Assembly (NCBI RefSeq): GCF_018614875.1
Contig: NZ_JAGGNW010000028.1
Coordinates: forward strand, 1 to 64,000
Origin: Variovorax paradoxus
GTDB taxonomy: Bacteria > Pseudomonadota > Gammaproteobacteria > Burkholderiales > Burkholderiaceae_C
DNA length: 64,000 nt
Direction: 5' to 3'
Shown: one piece after another, positions 63,738 to 64,000 of the stretch
How the letters are laid out: each line of letters starts with the position of its first letter
How positions within the stretch are numbered: the stretch's first letter is position 1
The notes under the pieces: model-generated
The model's database searches: none
The model's input: the letters and a program-made list of their open reading frames with translations, nothing else
Told to the model about the DNA's origin: nothing
Position numbers and translations under genes: made by a program

Positions 63738-64000
63738 GACCCCGAGGCGGAAACCGCACGTTTCCGTTCGCCATCGGATTGGCGGCCGGCCTGGCGCTCA
63801 CGGCGCCATTTGCCCGCGCCGCGACCGTGCCCCCCGCCGGCAAGATAGACGCTCGGGTACGGGTGGTTGCCTACAACCCCGACGACGTCGTCACGCTGCG
63901 TGGCTACGTCGGCTATCAGATTCATCTGCAGTTCGCCGAGGGCGAGGAGTTCGTGAACCTCGGTTCCGGCGACAACGGCGCCTTCGATGTCGGCGCCGAG
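63734..64000 (+). CDS. virB9: VirB9 core-complex protein (partial, cut by the window edge)
   Basis: The first 89 residues are present: a signal peptide (FAIGLAAGLALTAPFARAAT) and then the VirB9 N-terminal domain start (DARVRVVAYNPDDVVTLRGY, QIHLQFAEGEEFVNLGSGD). It belongs to the outer-membrane core complex with VirB7 and VirB10. The gene runs off the right end, so virB10, virB11 and the coupling protein would be expected beyond it. Confidence 0.9.
   Translation, partial: MRPRGGNRTFPFAIGLAAGLALTAPFARAATVPPAGKIDARVRVVAYNPDDVVTLRGYVGYQIHLQFAEGEEFVNLGSGDNGAFDVGAE

Overview
The window is high-GC DNA that reads as a chromosome, or a chromosome carrying an integrated element, of a betaproteobacterium in the Burkholderiales. 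The acs/actP pair, the large two-partner haemagglutinin and the fused indolepyruvate ferredoxin oxidoreductase look most like Comamonadaceae such as Variovorax. This placement is a judgement from protein style, not from a search. No rRNA, tRNA or CRISPR array was seen.

Layout. 1-1.73 kb: decayed transposase ends, then the tip of a polymorphic toxin gene and an overlapping putative immunity gene (minus strand). 1.9-7.7 kb: a YoaK/DUF1275 membrane protein, a broken histidine kinase, and the acetate module (actP with a DUF485 partner, divergent from acs). 8.36-31.45 kb: a dense cluster of about 23 genes in two divergent, largely overlapping transcription units. 31.8-38 kb: a frameshifted MmyB-type regulator, a second broken copy of the same kinase, IS3 and IS5 remnants and two secreted proteins. 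38.3-49.1 kb: a two-partner secretion pair (TpsB, 591 aa; TpsA, 2994 aa). 49.6-53.8 kb: indolepyruvate ferredoxin oxidoreductase with a divergent Lrp/AsnC regulator. 54.05-64 kb: VapBC-like toxin-antitoxin genes, ParA/ParB, and a VirB2-VirB9 type IV secretion operon that runs off the right edge. This last block suggests an integrative conjugative element or plasmid-derived segment.

The most interesting part is the 8.36-31.45 kb cluster. It matches no pathway I can name. It combines an acyl-CoA ligase, an NAD-dependent thioester-reductase-like SDR, a class III aminotransferase, a three-His-box diiron desaturase/hydroxylase, a PEP-synthase/rifampin-phosphotransferase-like dikinase, two dCTP-deaminase-fold proteins, two proteins with CYTH-like features, an HPr-kinase-like protein, a nucleotide-kinase-like P-loop protein, three kinds of phosphatase or phosphodiesterase, a fold-III PLP decarboxylase, three GNAT-type transferases and an MFS exporter. 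Three gene pairs each contain one member with canonical motifs and one with altered motifs; the dCTP-deaminase-like pair has lost complementary parts of the active site. I infer a biosynthetic cluster for an exported, phosphate-dependent, probably amino-acid- or amine-derived metabolite. The product is unknown.

The cluster is bracketed by same-orientation copies of two decayed elements (a histidine kinase fragment and an IS3 transposase tail on each side), which suggests acquisition or possible loss by recombination.
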